Assembly: GCA_013398955.1 (NCBI GenBank)
Contig: VWPU01009617.1
Coordinates: 62,001 to 126,000, forward strand
Source: Callaeas wilsoni
Lineage: Eukaryota; Chordata; Aves; Passeriformes; Callaeidae
Reading direction: 5' to 3'
Length of the DNA: 64,000 bases
Below, in pieces: positions 37,081 to 50,859 of this stretch. The notes below the pieces were generated by a model. The model was not told where the DNA came from and searched no databases. It saw only the letters and a list, made by a program, of their open reading frames with translations. Each line of letters starts with the position of its first letter. Within the stretch, counting starts at the first letter, position 1. The position numbers and the translations under genes were made by a program.

Positions 37081-39528
37081 GACTCTACTCCTGCTGGCAC
37101 CATGGCACACAGCTATTTCATGTGTTTCTCAAATGCTGCCAGAGAACTGTCTGGTCCCTGAATGCATAAAGCTTGTTCAGCTCTGCCTACATGTCAGTAG
37201 ACAGCTGTCCTACTCTTGTTACACCACCTATTGTGCATTCCCCCCTTGTTCAGCACTGTCATTCATCCTGAAAACTGAGCTAGATTCTAAAACTATTTTT
37301 TTTGGGTCGCATCTGAATTATCTATCATATCCACTGAAAAGCTGCCCAATTTTCCCTTCCCCGTCTCTTTTATGTTTGTGAAAATCCTTTTTATATTTAT
37401 TTTGACATCAGGGAAGGGAAATTTTTGAGTTTTGGCATCTGTGGGACATATGGGGAGAGGTAAGCATGTAAAGTGTCTGATGTCTCTGCTGTTTCCCATA
37501 GTCCTCATTAAAGGAAGGAAGGTACAGAGGAATTTTTTGCTTGTACTGTTCAGAGAGATGGTTGAGATAATCATTGGGAGAGAAGGTGGTTGTTTCTGTT
37601 GCAGAATAATTAGGCTGAAAAAATCCCCCATATAGCTTTAGTTAAAGGAATTCTTCCCTTTTGTTATATCAGTTTTCCTTACTTTATCTGAGAAACAATC
37701 CCATACCAAAACCCCCTTTTTTTCCCACACTAAAAATCAAGTCTGTGCAACGATGAATCAGTCATAACAAAACCACTACTTCATTTTAGCCACATACAAT
37801 TTTAATTGAGGATGTCTGTTTTAAGTGGGCCAAAATTTTTTATATAATCTACGTAAGAAAAAAATTTCCTTCATTTTCGTTGCTTGATGCATGTTATTTT
37901 CTTGCTTGTAAAGTTCTTGAAATGCATCACAAATCAGTGGAAGATGCCTTCAGTGATCCACATAACCATTTTCCATCTATATTATCACAATACATCCTAG
38001 AGACTGATCTCTGGGGGTCAAGGAAACTGGGAAGGCTCTGGGCACTCTCTGTCTGTGAGGACTATGTCAGAAGAGAAAAGGTGAGGTACTGCTCTGGTCT
38101 ATGGAAGAGACATTTGCAGTTCTGCTGCTGCTTCTTGGTTGAAGCATGCAGGTTTATCTTGGGTAGTGCCAGGCCCACAAAAGGCATCCATTTGGATCAA
38201 ATCAAATAATATTTAGAATTTGATGCATTTGTTTCAGAGGCCAGACCAGTCTCCTGATGAACCACCCTCTCTGTCTAGGGACATCTCTTAAATCTGACTG
38301 GAAACTGTCTTTTTTAGCATTAATTGGGATTTTCTGCTTCTTAGGGCTCCTGAGTGCCGCACCAACACCCAATCCCTAGCTTATGTGGAGCATCTTTGGT
38401 GACTGACCTAGACAGAAGTGTGAAGTAGAGGGGTTAATTTTTTCAGATTTTGCCTGTATTTTGTAACCACAGAAGTGACTGTGTAGTTGATGAAGCTCTG
38501 TGGTGATGTCCATCGCACTAGAATAGCTGCCCAGGAGCTGGGCCTCAAGGGTTTGAAGATGTTGTAGGCTGGCATGAAGGACAGGCTAGTGAGTGCTGTA
38601 GGAAAGCTCCACAGTGCTTTGTGGGAGTGTAGGATTTTCTTACATGATCTTTGCTTCCTTCCGTGTTTTGGGAGAATGGTGGCAGTTGTTCCGAGAAAGC
38701 AAACGCTGCCAAATTGTGGGGAGTTAATACTGAGCTCCAGTGCCAAGGAGGAAAAGTCTTGACTGAGATGTGAAAGAGGAGGAAGGATACAGGGCAATGA
38801 GAGCTTACTTGCCTCTGAGTAAGGGGGTGGTGGTGGTTCCAGCTATGGGTTTGGGTGGCAGCCCATGCTGGGAGAGTGGCACAGTGGGCACGAGGGCTTT
38901 CCTCATAGTGGGATTCAGAGGAAGGTGATGGGGTGTGCAGCAGGTTTTTCTGCAGTCTGGATTCTCTGTGGTGCAGAACACACACTGACAGCTAATACAG
39001 CAACTGCTGTGGCTATCAGGCAAGCTCTGATCTGCACCTTGCAGTTCTGTGGGGAAAAAAAAGCCTCAGCTCAGACATCCCCTGTGGGGTGTGAATCCAT
39101 CCCGTGAAAAGCATGTGGGAAATCCTTCTCAATAGGCAGAGGGTACAGCTCCTTCAAGCTGAGCATATTTAGAGAGGGTGCTGGTTACAAAAGCATAACC
39201 TGACCGTGATTTAGGGCTGGTAAGACTGAACTCTGTATACTGCATGTGGTATAATTAATTTTTGGATATTTAATTGAATAATGTGATAGTGCAAGGAGAA
39301 TTGGCTGGTATTGCTCTCCAAAAGACAAAAGCAATAATAAACTTTGTAATGGTCCCGCACCACTGCAAATCCTGAAAAAACAGCTGTAGCAAGCCAGTGG
39401 AGACACAACTGTGTGATATTTCTTCTGTAGCCATCAGGTGCTTGGCTGGAAGGACCATAAGCTGTGTTTGTGTCCTTATGTTCAGACTTAGCAAAATGCA
39501 GGATTCTCTCTTCTTTTTCCTTAGAATT

Positions 39529-39545
39529 AAAAAAAAAAAAAAAAA
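39529..39545. repeat. Poly-A tract
   Basis: Seventeen A residues after TTAGAATT. No flanking retrocopy is recognised upstream. Confidence 0.9.
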
Positions 39546-42500
39546 GGAACTCCAAGGAATTTAATCTCTGTGCAAATGTGTACTTTTTCCTAACACAAGT
39601 CTCCCTAACACTTTGTGATGCTCTAGATACAGGATATCAAATTCCAGCAGCAGGTGTGTTCAGAACTGCGGGGGTCCAGTGAGGAGGTTGTGTTCCTTGG
39701 CAGAGATTTTTTAATTATCACCTTGCTAAGGTGAGTGGGAAATTCTGTCTAAAAATCATCAGCATGGAATGACAGAGAATTTTACCTCTCACTTTCTTAT
39801 TCTGTGGGAGGAAGTTTAGGGCACTTGCTGTTCACTTTTAATGCTGCTGGATGAACTTATGGCTGTGTCACTGAGATGAGTCTGAAATCTAAATCAAAGT
39901 CTTGTGTCAGATTTTATTTCTGAATGGGCCTGAAACAAATTCTGGAGGTCTTGCACACATCTACCTACAAAATTATCTTGCTAAATATCTAAAATGCATT
40001 GCAAATATTTCCATTTACTCAACCTATTCATCTATTCCTATTTAGAGGGATACTTTTTCTGTTTTGTCAAAAAGTGCCATTTTTCTACCTCATACCTCCT
40101 ATTTTTATGGTTAGTCTGTTTCTGTGAGGTTAAAATGTATTTATTTTCTCAAAATACTAATTTGCAACTTCCAAATAGTGCTGCCCGCCCTCCTCTTCTT
40201 TCAAACGTATATTTAAAGAATTGGAAGAAACAACAAATTTGAAGAAAATCAGGCTCACAGTATTTAAAAACACATGTGCAGACTTGCTCTTTAATTAAAG
40301 CTTTTTTCCTAACAATAAAATATAGAGCTAGCTGATACTTTATTGTGTTGAGTTGTGATAAAAACACATTGGCTAACAGCTACTCTAAAAATTCCTTTAA
40401 GAAATGCCTTTAGTTAAACTTTTGCAGCTAAGCTCTTTTAGTTTGAGGATGAAGAAGGTGCAAGAAGCTAACTAGGCATGCGATCGTTTGAAAAGCTATA
40501 GAAACTTTCTATAGCCTGTTGTACTCCAGAGAGTTTTATGATCTGCTTAGCAGTCAAGGAGCCCAGACTCTTTTTAACCTCAGCTTAAACAAATGCTTAA
40601 AAATTCAAGGTAAAAGCGCTTTGGTGGTGATAAGAGAGACTTTAGTTTGATATTTTAACCCTAAAGTAAGGTTAGGACTTCAGATGGTGGGAACAGATGT
40701 GTATCTGGTGATTTCAAGAGGAGTTGTTTGCAGGCTCCGGTTCCCTCCGCAGTCCTTTTCTTGGTATCTGCTCAGACTCCTGGAGACCCTTTTCCCACCT
40801 GTATGCCCATGCCAGCTCTCACGCTGTGTCCCACGAGCAGCTCCCACACTCTGCAAGCTCCAAACCCGGCCAGGTGAGTCAAACCTGCCCCTGTTGCTCA
40901 GGTCTCAGCTCACAGCCTTGCACTGGCTGCTTAAGATACAAATGATTGGTGTGGTGGTTTTCATATAATAACTTAATGGTTTTAATACTCATCTCAGAAG
41001 TGGTCGAACTTGGGTTTGGGTCCTCCTTCTCCCAAGGGATATTCAAATCCACCTGTCCCTTCCCAGGCTGTAGGCAACCTCTCAGCCCTTCCTATTGAAG
41101 TTGTGCCATGGTGCAGAGAAGGATTTGCAGACCCGGGGAGGAGAAGCAAGTGGGGGCCTGACTGTTGCCTACCTAGAGGGAGGTGGGGAGCAGGTATCTG
41201 GCAGCATTCCCAAGGCTGCTTACTATATAATTTGCATTAAAACATCTCTGGATAAAAATCAAAACCAGCCCTAGAGGCAGAGTCCAAACCCAGTGCCTCT
41301 ATCCACACGGAGAGGTTGCAACCACCTTGCCCTGGCAGCGGGTGCTATTTTGGTGCCACCCCAGCCACACCCTCTTCCCCCAGCCAGGTTTTTAAATGGA
41401 ACTCGGAGTGGCTGCTCCCTCACACCGACTCCAGAGCCAGCTGAGGAGAGCTGGCCGTGCCCACGACTCCCCAGTCCCAGGGGGGCTTCACAGGCATCAC
41501 TGCTGAGAGGTTCAGCTTGGCCACAATGTTTGGATCTCAGCATGGAGGAAAGGAAACTTGAGGTACCTAAATACCTTCTTTTAGTGAAAAAGTTGGTTCC
41601 TGTGGACTGTTAGGTTGGAGGAGGGGAGAAATCATGGCTCATTTAGCTCTGCGTTTTAGACTCGGAATTTCCTGTTGTGATACTCTTCAGGTTCCTGTGT
41701 GGCTTTGAAGACCTTGCCTGAAGTGAATTAAGGGCGTTTCATTGTGAGATGTGACTGAAGGACATGCAAGGTTAACTTCAGCTCTGGAGTGTCCAATTCT
41801 CTTTTGAAAATTAATTCAGTTTCACAGACGCTTAGAAGCTACAGAAATTTCCCCCTTTGCTTGTCTCTGCCTTCTCCTTGTGTAAAATAGAGATAACAGT
41901 ACCTTCAGGACCCACCATATGCTAAAGAAAGATTTGTGATCCTCTGAAGGACAGCAGGCTGAGCATTGAGTGTTAACTTGCTAATGGAAAATTTGGGCAG
42001 ATGAGAAAAGTCGGGAAAAATTACACCTGCTGGTGCCCTGGGTGAGACTGGAATGGCTTTTAAAGAGACACCTTTGGCTGGCAGTGGTAAGATGTGCAGA
42101 TGAGAATGTCTGTCATATTCTTTAGGTTTAAAGTGAGCAGCTTTCAGCATACAGGAATGAGTTTGTTGAAGGCTTATGGGCTGATTCAGGTTATTTATGA
42201 TGGGACTGTATAGCGTGAGGAAGGCCTTTGTTGGTGCAGTGTGAAAGGCTAGAGTCTGAAAACTAAACCAAACCCACCTCGCTAGAGCTTTTCAAGATAG
42301 CCCTGGCAGAGCCTGAGTGACTCTCCTGGGTCGGTACGAAACGTCTCCTCGCTCCCCTCCTCACATGGTGCCTTGTCCTGCCAAACTCTCTCTCCCCAGA
42401 TGCGAAGTTCTGCTCTGGGTCGGTGATCTGCTGTGAGGAGTCCTGCGCTGACTTTAAGGCTCATGGAGGATCTTCTGTTCCTAGGACAGCAGGTACTGAA

Positions 42501-43454
42501 GCTTTTCTTCCACACCGTAAAACTCTTACAGTTATAAAAGTGCGGGTTTGTGCGTTGAGCCTGTGCTTCCCTTCTGCTCCTCTGAAAAGCTGGGGAAGGG
42601 AATGGAGCCAAGTGGTTCAGGGCTGCAACTTCTGAGTGTGTGGAAGGTGCAGCTTTGTCTTCTCTTCAGCCAGAGGAGATCAGGTTGGTCACTGTTTCAG
42701 TCCCTTGTAGGGAGTCACTTTGCAGGCTGGTACCTCCTGAGCAGAGGAGCCCCTGATGTGACACCTGCTCTCTGTGATCACTGACCTGGGTTTTCACAGG
42801 GTTTACCTCGTCAGTGCTTTGTCCTTGAACCATTTGATTCCTTCTGATGCACTGGCTCTGAGGGTGCTCTGTGGATGAACCATTTCAGAGATTTTAGCCA
42901 GTAGGCTGGAGAGGTGTATTTTAAAATGTTTTGACTTTTTTCTTCATGGTTGTAAGCATCCAACAACTTTTTGTGCCTCATGGGGGACATGCCTTCTCGC
43001 AGCTCCATATTTGACTTATTATTTCCCCAAGCTTTTACCTGCAGAATTCCCTGATGAGAATATTGTTTTAAAGGCAGGCAAAATAATTTCTTTTTTTTTG
43101 GTGATGCTTATGTAACACTAGAGGACACAGAAAAACAACTTTTGGCATCCAAGCATGGTTTCGATTTTTAGTAGTCTTGGTTTTGTCCTGAGATAGTGCA
43201 GTCTGTAAGGACATGCAATGCATTTCTGAATTTTCAGAGGGAAAATACAATGCTCTTCCACTTTGTAAGTTTTAATGTGCATGCAGAGACCTTTCCTTGG
43301 GCTCTATGGTGAGGCCATGGCCTGGTCTTGCTTCAGCTGTTCTTTCTTCTCTTCCTCCAAGACTTATGTTGGAATAGTTACTGTTAGAGAGCAACCAGGT
43401 AAAATAATGTGTATGCGTATATATATAAAAGTATAAAAACTGTGTGTATTTATA

Positions 43455-43473
43455 TGTGTGTGTGTGTGTGTGT
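43455..43473. repeat. (TG)n microsatellite
   Basis: Nineteen bases of alternating T and G, with TATATATA-type sequence just upstream (43,421-43,428). Confidence 0.95.
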
Positions 43474-43731
43474 ATAAATAATTAGCAACACAGATGTTGG
43501 CTCTCTGTCAAGTGTAAATGAAAACCTTATTCACAAGATTTGCTTACAGTTTTACTGTGGTTTCATACTGAATTGAGCAATTGGGAATGAAAGAGAGTTG
43601 ATTTTTTTACCATTTCTGAGTGCACTGCAATCATATTATGTTAATAATCTAAACCAAAGCTGATCTTGCCTTCCTGTATTGTAGCACATTGAAAGTATTG
43701 AGAGGCATCTAAATTATCTTAAAAGTGAGAG

Positions 43732-43765
43732 TGATTCCAGAAACTCTGACTGATTCCAGAAACTC
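43732..43765 (+). repeat. 15-base direct repeat
   Basis: TGATTCCAGAAACTC occurs twice, at 43,732-43,746 and 43,751-43,765, with a 4-base spacer (TGAC). Confidence 0.9.
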
Positions 43766-46105
43766 ACACAGCCTGTAGTATTTTAAATGCTTAAATGGGA
43801 ACTTGTACGTGATGCCTGCCTTAAGGAGTTCTCACTTGTAAGATAAAAACAACATAGGGAGGCAGAGTAGAATACAGCACAAAAATGTTTCTAAAACATT
43901 TACAGTAATGAGATGTATAAAATACTCTCAAAATAATCCTGATAGTTTTGGTGACCAATATTCTGGGTTCTCTTCTGCTTTTACGGTAGAAGAGGCTTGA
44001 AAATGTGTATTTCTTTCAAACCAAACACTAGTAAGTGTAAGTCTGATCCTGCTTTTGGGACCATGAATTTTATTACTGAGTGAAGCGTCTGGTTCTGCCA
44101 TTCCAGAGGGTGTTTTGTGTTGCTTCAAAACAAAAAAACGCTTTTTGGATGTTTCTTTCAGCTTTCATCTCTGGTTAAATGACTCCTTTAACCCTGCAAG
44201 GCACTGCAGAAAAAGTGCATTAATTTTTTCATCTGGGGGTCTGCCATGCCCCAGTGGTTATGGCTTTTACCCTGAGGCTGGAGGAAGCCTGGATGTCAAT
44301 TGTTGTTATCTGATAGCTGTGTACAATACCCAGAGAGGCGCTGGGCGGATCAGAGGTCAGGGATGAAGCTACAGATCGGTCGATGAAAGAATTTGGCTAT
44401 TGTGGAAGCAGGTTAAAGCAGGGATCAACACAAGTTACAGTGGCTGGTAATTGGTGGCTGCTTGTGGTATTCTCCAGATTTCAGGAGGTGGAGAAGGTCA
44501 GAGAATTCCATGGGAATATTTCGTGTGACATCAAGCACCTCTTGTCAGACTTGCTCCTTTATTTTCAAGAAGGCAGGGTGTTATTTTGGAAAACACTTAT
44601 CACCATTTTGCTAGGCAGGTTTTTACAGCCAGAAGAAATGGATAAAGGTTTGCCTTGTCTCATTTATAGAGAATGTCTGAAGTCCTCATTTCTCACGTGT
44701 GTTGGGTTGTCCAGTCACTCCAGCTTGTGTGTTCAGTGGTCCTGCCAGATCAGCACTTCACTGAAGTTCTCCTTAATGGATTCACAAAAAGTGATAAAAC
44801 ACTCCAGAAGAGGCCTCAAGGAATGATTAGTTTAATCTTCAATTAGTTCCTGCTGAGCCTTGATGAGAAATCATTTGACAGAGTAGGCATGAGCTTTAAT
44901 ATAATCTGCCTGTCCAGTTATCATGAAGTGCAGTGTGCAGAGAGGAAAGAAGTTGCAAATGGAGAAAACCATGACACAAGCATTGAATGTTTTAGACTGC
45001 TGCCTGTGATGCATTTTTGGTCTGCTTGAATGGCTTCAGCCACTGGGATATTGCTACCAGGCATTAAAGTCAGCGTGGGGAATATTTTCATCTGTATGGC
45101 TGGCGAGATGCTGACAAGAGGCAGTTGTACTTTTTCTGCCCTTTCTTGGCAAGGTTTGTGGATCAGGCTGTTGAGCTCTTTTAAAACCACAGCAAAAGAG
45201 GAGCTAAAGCCGGTCCAAGTGGTTTTTACAATAAGGGGAGTGAGGTCAGGGGAGAAGAGGGTTGACTTTTTAAGTCCATGGGAGTTGGCCAATTGCCTCT
45301 AATAGCAGTTGCACAAGAGTGCCTCCCCTGGGAGACACACCGTGTCCTCCTGTTTGCACAGAGAATGGAAAACACTGGCCACTCAAGAGAATGAGACACT
45401 GGGCTGTGAACTGGTTTGGTTTTCTGTAAATTGTTTAGTCTTGTTTCTCTGCAATCAGATGGTGGTTCCTTGTTTCTTTGTTTAGGTCCCTTGTCCTACA
45501 GTCATTAAAGCTGTATTTTATAACTAAAGAATTCCAACCTTCTGAGCAATTGAAGCCTTGCTAAGAACATGGGGATCCTTCTGGCTATGCAGAAATCTGT
45601 CAGCTGAATGTTCAGGGATGAAACAAAATAAGAATTCCCTGGTGCCATTCACATCTGCCACGGACTCCCTTCAGACAGCTTGTCTGTACTTGCATCTTCA
45701 TGCTGTCTGTCTCCTACATCTGTGGGTTTAGGTTCCATACACTTCGGGTCTGCACTTCCCCCTCAAACATCCTGGTTAGGTTTCTTATTTAAGCTGTGTA
45801 TGACTGCTCCCCTATGAAGCTCAGCTGGAAATAGGTTCAGCTCTCCAGTACTGAAAATCTGGTTCGTAGCTCTTCAGTTTTGTTACTTTCCAGAACAATC
45901 TTTGCTGACCCACTGGAGGCAGCTTTTCTGCCAAAAATAAGTCATTTGAGTGCTCACTAATCTGCCACAGGTGAACTGAGGCCAGTTAATCCATAATTTA
46001 AATTAATCTTTTTGATTGCACTTGCATGATTGACTCAGCTGAGAAATGGATCCTGGCAGGTACACTGTCACTCCTTTGGTGTAGTCTTTGCTTGCATCCA
46101 AATCT

Positions 46106-46340
46106 GCATCAGGGGAAGTTCAGATTTGACATTAGAAAGGGATTCTTCACTGAGAGGGTGGTCAGTCACTGAACAGGCTCCTGAGGAAGTGGTCATGGCA
46201 CTAAGCCTGGCTGAGTTCAAGGAGTGTCTGGATGATGCTCTTGGGTATATGGTTCAGTTTTTGGTAGACCTGTGAATAGCACGGAGTTGAAGATCCTGAT
46301 GGGTCCTTTCCCAATTGAGATAGTCCATGATTCTGTGAAT
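46106..46340 (+). repeat. CR1 LINE, 3' end
   Basis: GCATCAGGGGAAGTTCAGAT, TGACATTAGAAAGGGATTCT, CACTGAGAGGGTGGTCAGTC and the end CATGATTCTGTGAATAA follow the CR1 3' end. The middle (GAGTTCAAGGAGTGTCTGG) resembles a different CR1 subfamily from the one at 2.6 and 7.7 kb. About 235 bp, 5' truncated. Confidence 0.85.
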
Positions 46341-48019
46341 AACCACATTGCAGTGGGTATTTATAGCCAAGCAAATGATGCTGTTTTCCCTGCACAGACC
46401 TACACTTAGGGCACATCCTCTGGATTACAACACTGAATGCCACCTTGAAGGAAAAGCACCAGGCAGGATTTTAAAACCACTGGTGGTACTGGACAGCTGG
46501 TCTTGGACCTGGAGAAGTTTGCATCCAAATGTGGTTTGTGGGCGTGCATTAGTTCAGGAGAACTTATGCAAGGAGGCAGACGGGCTTCCTCAGGCTGGCC
46601 AGAATGCTCCTATGCCAGCTCGGAAATGTGTCCTTGGTCTGTGGGCTCATGGGTTTGCTGGCAGCACTGCACTGCAGCCAAGAGAGGGAGAGAGGACACA
46701 CTCCTTGGTTTGGTTTTAGCCAGAACAATGGAAGAGAATGCCTGGATCTGAGTAGCACACTAAGGCTGGAATATAAACTGAACCCTGGTGGGTGGAGAGT
46801 GATTGGAGCAGAGCAGTGTGTGATGAACAGCAGAGAGCCAATCGGAGGGGAAAACAGCTGGAAGAAGCCAGGAGTCAATGAGGAAAGTGCCAGCAATTGC
46901 AGCCCAGGCTTACGGTGAAGGCAGCGAGGGGAGATGTTGGTCCTAGGGCAGAAAGCTGGCTGGAGGGGCACACTTGGATGTGAGGTGGTAGATGGCCCCT
47001 CCTGGCTGTCCCTGGGATGACCAGGGAACAAGACTGTATCCTTTAACCAAGAGGGATCACAGGACCCCAAATACCGCAAACCTCTGTGTTAAAAGGGGCA
47101 ATGTTACACATGCATATTGCAATAAACCTTTCTACGTTGAGGTGGGTCATCCTCCTGCCTATCACGAGACCTGAGAGTTGATGCTTAAGTTCCCAATCCT
47201 GTCTTTGTCTTGGAGATGCTTCCCAGTGTTATGGTAGCTGAAGAATTTGTGTGGATCATCTCCACAAAGGCAGAAGTCATCCTTTTGGGGGAAGGATTTG
47301 CCAACACAGACCACACAGGACTTCACAGGCCCCATCAGTAGCTCTCAGGGGAACTTAACTCCCCTGAAACAGCTTGAGCATGGCATTGGGAATAAAGTGT
47401 AGTTTACCTGGAAGATGTATATGCTTCCAGTGTAAGGACATGGATGCTGCAAGATGGATGACGTTGCTGTCAGCCCATCCCAGAAATGGCACCTGCCTCT
47501 TTTATGGTCTCAACTTCCATCAGCAACCACTGAAGTAGATAAGCTCATTTTTTCCCACAGCATGAGGGTGCTGGTGAATTTGGTTTTACTTATCTTTTTG
47601 GCAGCTCTCAGATGAGGCAGGCTTTTAAGAATACTTTTAAGGGTACTGTCTGAACTTTATAGGTTGCAACACTTTTCTTGAATTTCCATTCCTGAGGCTG
47701 CCTTGCAGTAATACCCAAAACACCATTTACATTTTAGTATTTAAATCTTTTATGAACTGATGTGAAAATCTCCAGTGCCCTAAATATTTTATCTGAAATA
47801 TTTTTTTTTAAAGTCTTTAAATTTTCCTCTGAGGGGCTTGAGAGCTGAGCAAACCCTTGTGGGGGGAAAGGGCTGCAGCTGGGGGTAGGCTTGAGTCCCC
47901 AAGAAGAAATGCAGGATTGTCAGAGAAGCTCCTGCCTTTCTCCACTTGATAGACATCTTTGGATTTTAATCGTTTTTATTTTGAAAACCTGTGGGTGATT
48001 AAACAGTCCTGTGGAACAG
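46341..48019. other. Intergenic stretch; possible old LTR-like end near 46.9-47.17 kb
   Basis: No supported gene. AATAAA at 47,121 lies inside GCAATAAACCTTTCTACG, followed by a short GT/C-rich tail (to about 47,175), which resembles the R region and end of avian retroviral-type LTRs. No matching partner LTR, internal region or target-site duplication was found, so this is only a suspicion. The open frame 46,564-47,079 on the minus strand has no family match. Confidence 0.3.
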
Positions 48020-48720
48020 CAGGAGCTAATCCCGTCGCCGTCCCCCACGGGGATGAGCCGGTGCGAGGTGTTCCCCGGGAGCTGCTGGGCTCACCTGGAG
48101 CGTGGCTGTGGGTTGAGGGCAGGTACGGCAAGGGGCTGGTCCGGCCTTCCCACGTCCATTGCCAGCCTTGGCAGGGAGTCAGGGAGAGACAGCGTGGGGA
48201 TGCAAACAGCTGCGAGGTGGCTGCAGCAGGCTGCCAAGCCAGTAGCAGGCCCTGAGCAGCGAGGCCGCGCTTCTGGCAGCGAGTTGCCAGCGACTTGCAC
48301 TGCAGTTCCTCTGAGGCTGCTGGAAAAGGGCCCACGCAGCTCTTCTTTCTGGAAGAGCGGCGAGCTAGAAGCCACTTATTCAGCGCAGCTCTAATGCTCG
48401 CTACCACAACGCTGCACCAACCTGCCCAGCTGGAGCCTGCGCCAGTGCCGCGCTCCCGGCGCTCGGCTCCCTCTCTGCTTGAAGCCGGGCCATGGCTGCC
48501 CGCTGAAGGATGGATGAATCGATAACCTCCTCCCAGCATTTGTTTGAATACCACTGCCTGTCGCGCTGCAGTTAGCGAGGGGTGACAGCAGCAGCGTCAA
48601 TTCTTGCTGGGGCACAAACCGTGCTGTGTGCAGCAGCACCCCATCAAACCAGCTGCCGTCATCTGTTTTTTCAGGACAGCTTTTTCCTCCTGCCCTGCTG
48701 AGTCACGGGAGCGTCACTCA
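48020..48720. promoter_or_regulatory. CpG-rich block, candidate CpG-island promoter
   Basis: A clear change of composition: GC about 60% and roughly 45 CpG dinucleotides by hand count in 650-700 bp, against AT-rich, CpG-poor sequence on both sides. The run CAGTGCCGCGCTCCCGGCGC near 48,442 is the densest part. It contains no CR1. It lies 7.3 kb before the first MSANTD1 coding exon in a gap with no other gene, so a promoter with an untranslated first exon of MSANTD1 is a reasonable guess. No TATA box or definite splice donor was identified. Confidence 0.5.
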
Positions 48721-50859
48721 GCACAAGGCACAGGGCTGACTTGTGCACAACAGGGATTATTTTTCTTCTTTTGTGATACATCTCAAATCCAACCTGGATT
48801 AACTCGTGGTTTATGTTTAAAGCGAAGTGTTTAGAACAGGTTCTCAGAGGAATTTACTTCTGGAAGAGCAATATTTGCATAGCATTGTAAGAGCAATTTT
48901 TAATGAATTAGACACTTTTCAGCATGTAACTTGCTCAAATGTGCTAAAAACCAAACAAGGCAGGAGGACTTATTGACTAACCCCAGTAAGTAAGCAGGGC
49001 CAAAATAATTTCTTTCAAGTGGGATTTGGGAAACCATTCATTGGAAACGGAGCGATTTTCATTGTAATACGATTTTTTGCTTGCTTGCCAGAAAAGGAGT
49101 ATGTCTGATACTATGTACTGCAGAGTTGTTCCATATGCTAAGGACCTGCAAATTATTTCTTAAGAGTAACGAAATCTAGGAAATTCTCTGTCTGTTGTAA
49201 ATTGGGAGTATGACACATGTAGAACTAATGTGCTTTGCTTTCAGTATTATATAACTAAATTTTTAATAATATGACCTGTATTTTCCTGTATGCTTGAAAA
49301 TTTAGGAACATGTGTGATTCAAAGTCCATCTAGTTTGGCATCCTGCCTGCATAATATTGTAAGTGCCAGACGTTTGGGCAGTGATTATTTGTACCTTCTG
49401 GACATAAGGGATTTTTTTTCCCTCTCCAATATGCTAAACTAGGGTCTGAAGCACAAGTGTCTGTGTTTCTGCTAAACTTAAAATAATAAAGTAATTAAAA
49501 AACCCCATTCAGTATTGTAATTTTTAATCTAACTACTGTGAACATACCAGTCTGTACCTGGTTTCTCCAAACAGTGAATTCTCTGGGTTCCCTGCATGTC
49601 CGTGAAACTCCTTCTTCTAAAGCCCCATGTAATTCCAGTTCTCCCCCTTGCCTGCTAATGCTTACTGATCTGACCACAAAAACTGCTGAAGCTTCATTTC
49701 CCAGCTTGTCTGCATTCACCTCGCTGTCTCTCGCCATCCTCTCTCCAACTGAATGTCGGTGCAAAGCTGGCTTCCATGGTTACTACTAAAATAGGCAAAG
49801 GAGATATTTTTGGTCAGAATCTGCCAGTTCAGCAAGATCAAAATGCTTTTGGGAAATGTTCTGAATACAGTGAAATTTAAGCAGGACGTTTCTTGCAAAA
49901 TGAAATAAAAACCTCTCCAGCTTCCTGCAGCTCACCTGCACCTTCCCAGTCTTCCCGGGCTGCCCAGTGCCCTGCTCCACCATCAGGGACACCTGTCACT
50001 CAGACAGCCCTGTGGCAGGGCTTTTGTGTGGAAACCTTTGTGTTTCTTGGTTTTGTTCTAAGTGCTGTCATATCAAAATCTTCTCTGCCCCACATCAGCC
50101 AGGATGCCTTCCCTTCAGCCAGCCTCCTCCACAGCACCCGTTTCTGTTGTCAGACTTCTGTGCAGGTGTTATTTATTTTAGATGTACATAAAAGCTATCC
50201 AGCCATGCAGTGGCCTTTGCCCACTGATGTACTGCTGTCTCTTGTCCCTTCTGGTCTCCCCTGTTTGTTTCCCTTGTGGCATGTCCCAATTAAGTTGCAG
50301 GCCTTCTGAGGAAAGGGACTGCCCTTTTTTTATGTATCTCGAGACACCTACTGCTTTTCCTCAGCCTGAATAACATTTCTTTCACTCTGTATTTGTAATA
50401 GACCCTCCTGCAGTTTGGATAGCTTTGGGCTTCCTTTGCAAATGCTGCTGTATTGTTAAAATTCTCTCACAGGCAGTAGGATGGCATAAGCTTGTGTCCA
50501 TGTTCTCCACAGCACTGACCTGGTGGCTCTCCGTCCACAGCCTTATGGTTTTCTGTTGCTTCTGAGCCTTTACAAACCCCCATGACCCCATCACCCAAGG
50601 AGACTGGCAGACTGAACAGTGCGTGGACCTTATTGGAGTTCCTAAGTCAGGCACCACTGCCTCCAACGTGCTTCCCTGCCTGTGGGTGAGCTCCTCGTTT
50701 CCAGCACTCTTCTGAGCACAGAAGCTTCATTGTTGGTCTAATGGAGGAGAAGAAAAGGCAGCTTCTCCCCCTGATCATCTGTCCCAGCCTATCTTCTCTG
50801 GCCAAGCTTTTCAGAAGCAGTGGAAGAATATTTCCTCTCCCACAGAGTATTTCTTCTCC
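48721..50859. other. Intergenic stretch, nothing recognised
   Basis: About 2.1 kb without recognisable exons or repeats. The open frame 49,893-50,309 (+) is cysteine- and serine-rich low-quality sequence with no domain. Confidence 0.55.

Larger units (their letters stand above)
37081..46105. other. Intergenic stretch, no gene recognised
   Basis: About 9 kb of mixed sequence without a recognisable exon, RNA gene or CR1 copy. It contains a poly-A tract (39,529-39,545), a TG repeat (43,455-43,473) and a 15-base direct repeat (43,732-43,746 and 43,751-43,765). Open frames here, such as 38,545-38,985 on the minus strand, look like chance. Confidence 0.6.

Noticed and set aside
46564..47079. Open frame of 171 codons on the minus strand
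   Set aside because: No domain or known family; composition is proline/serine/leucine-rich as expected from GC-rich noncoding DNA; no splice or promoter context.
47976..48554. The longest open frame in the window (192 codons, minus strand)
   Set aside because: It lies in the CpG-rich block, where stop codons are rare by composition. It shows no domain, no family resemblance and an unordered, arginine/serine/alanine-rich composition. Other frames in the same block are open too.
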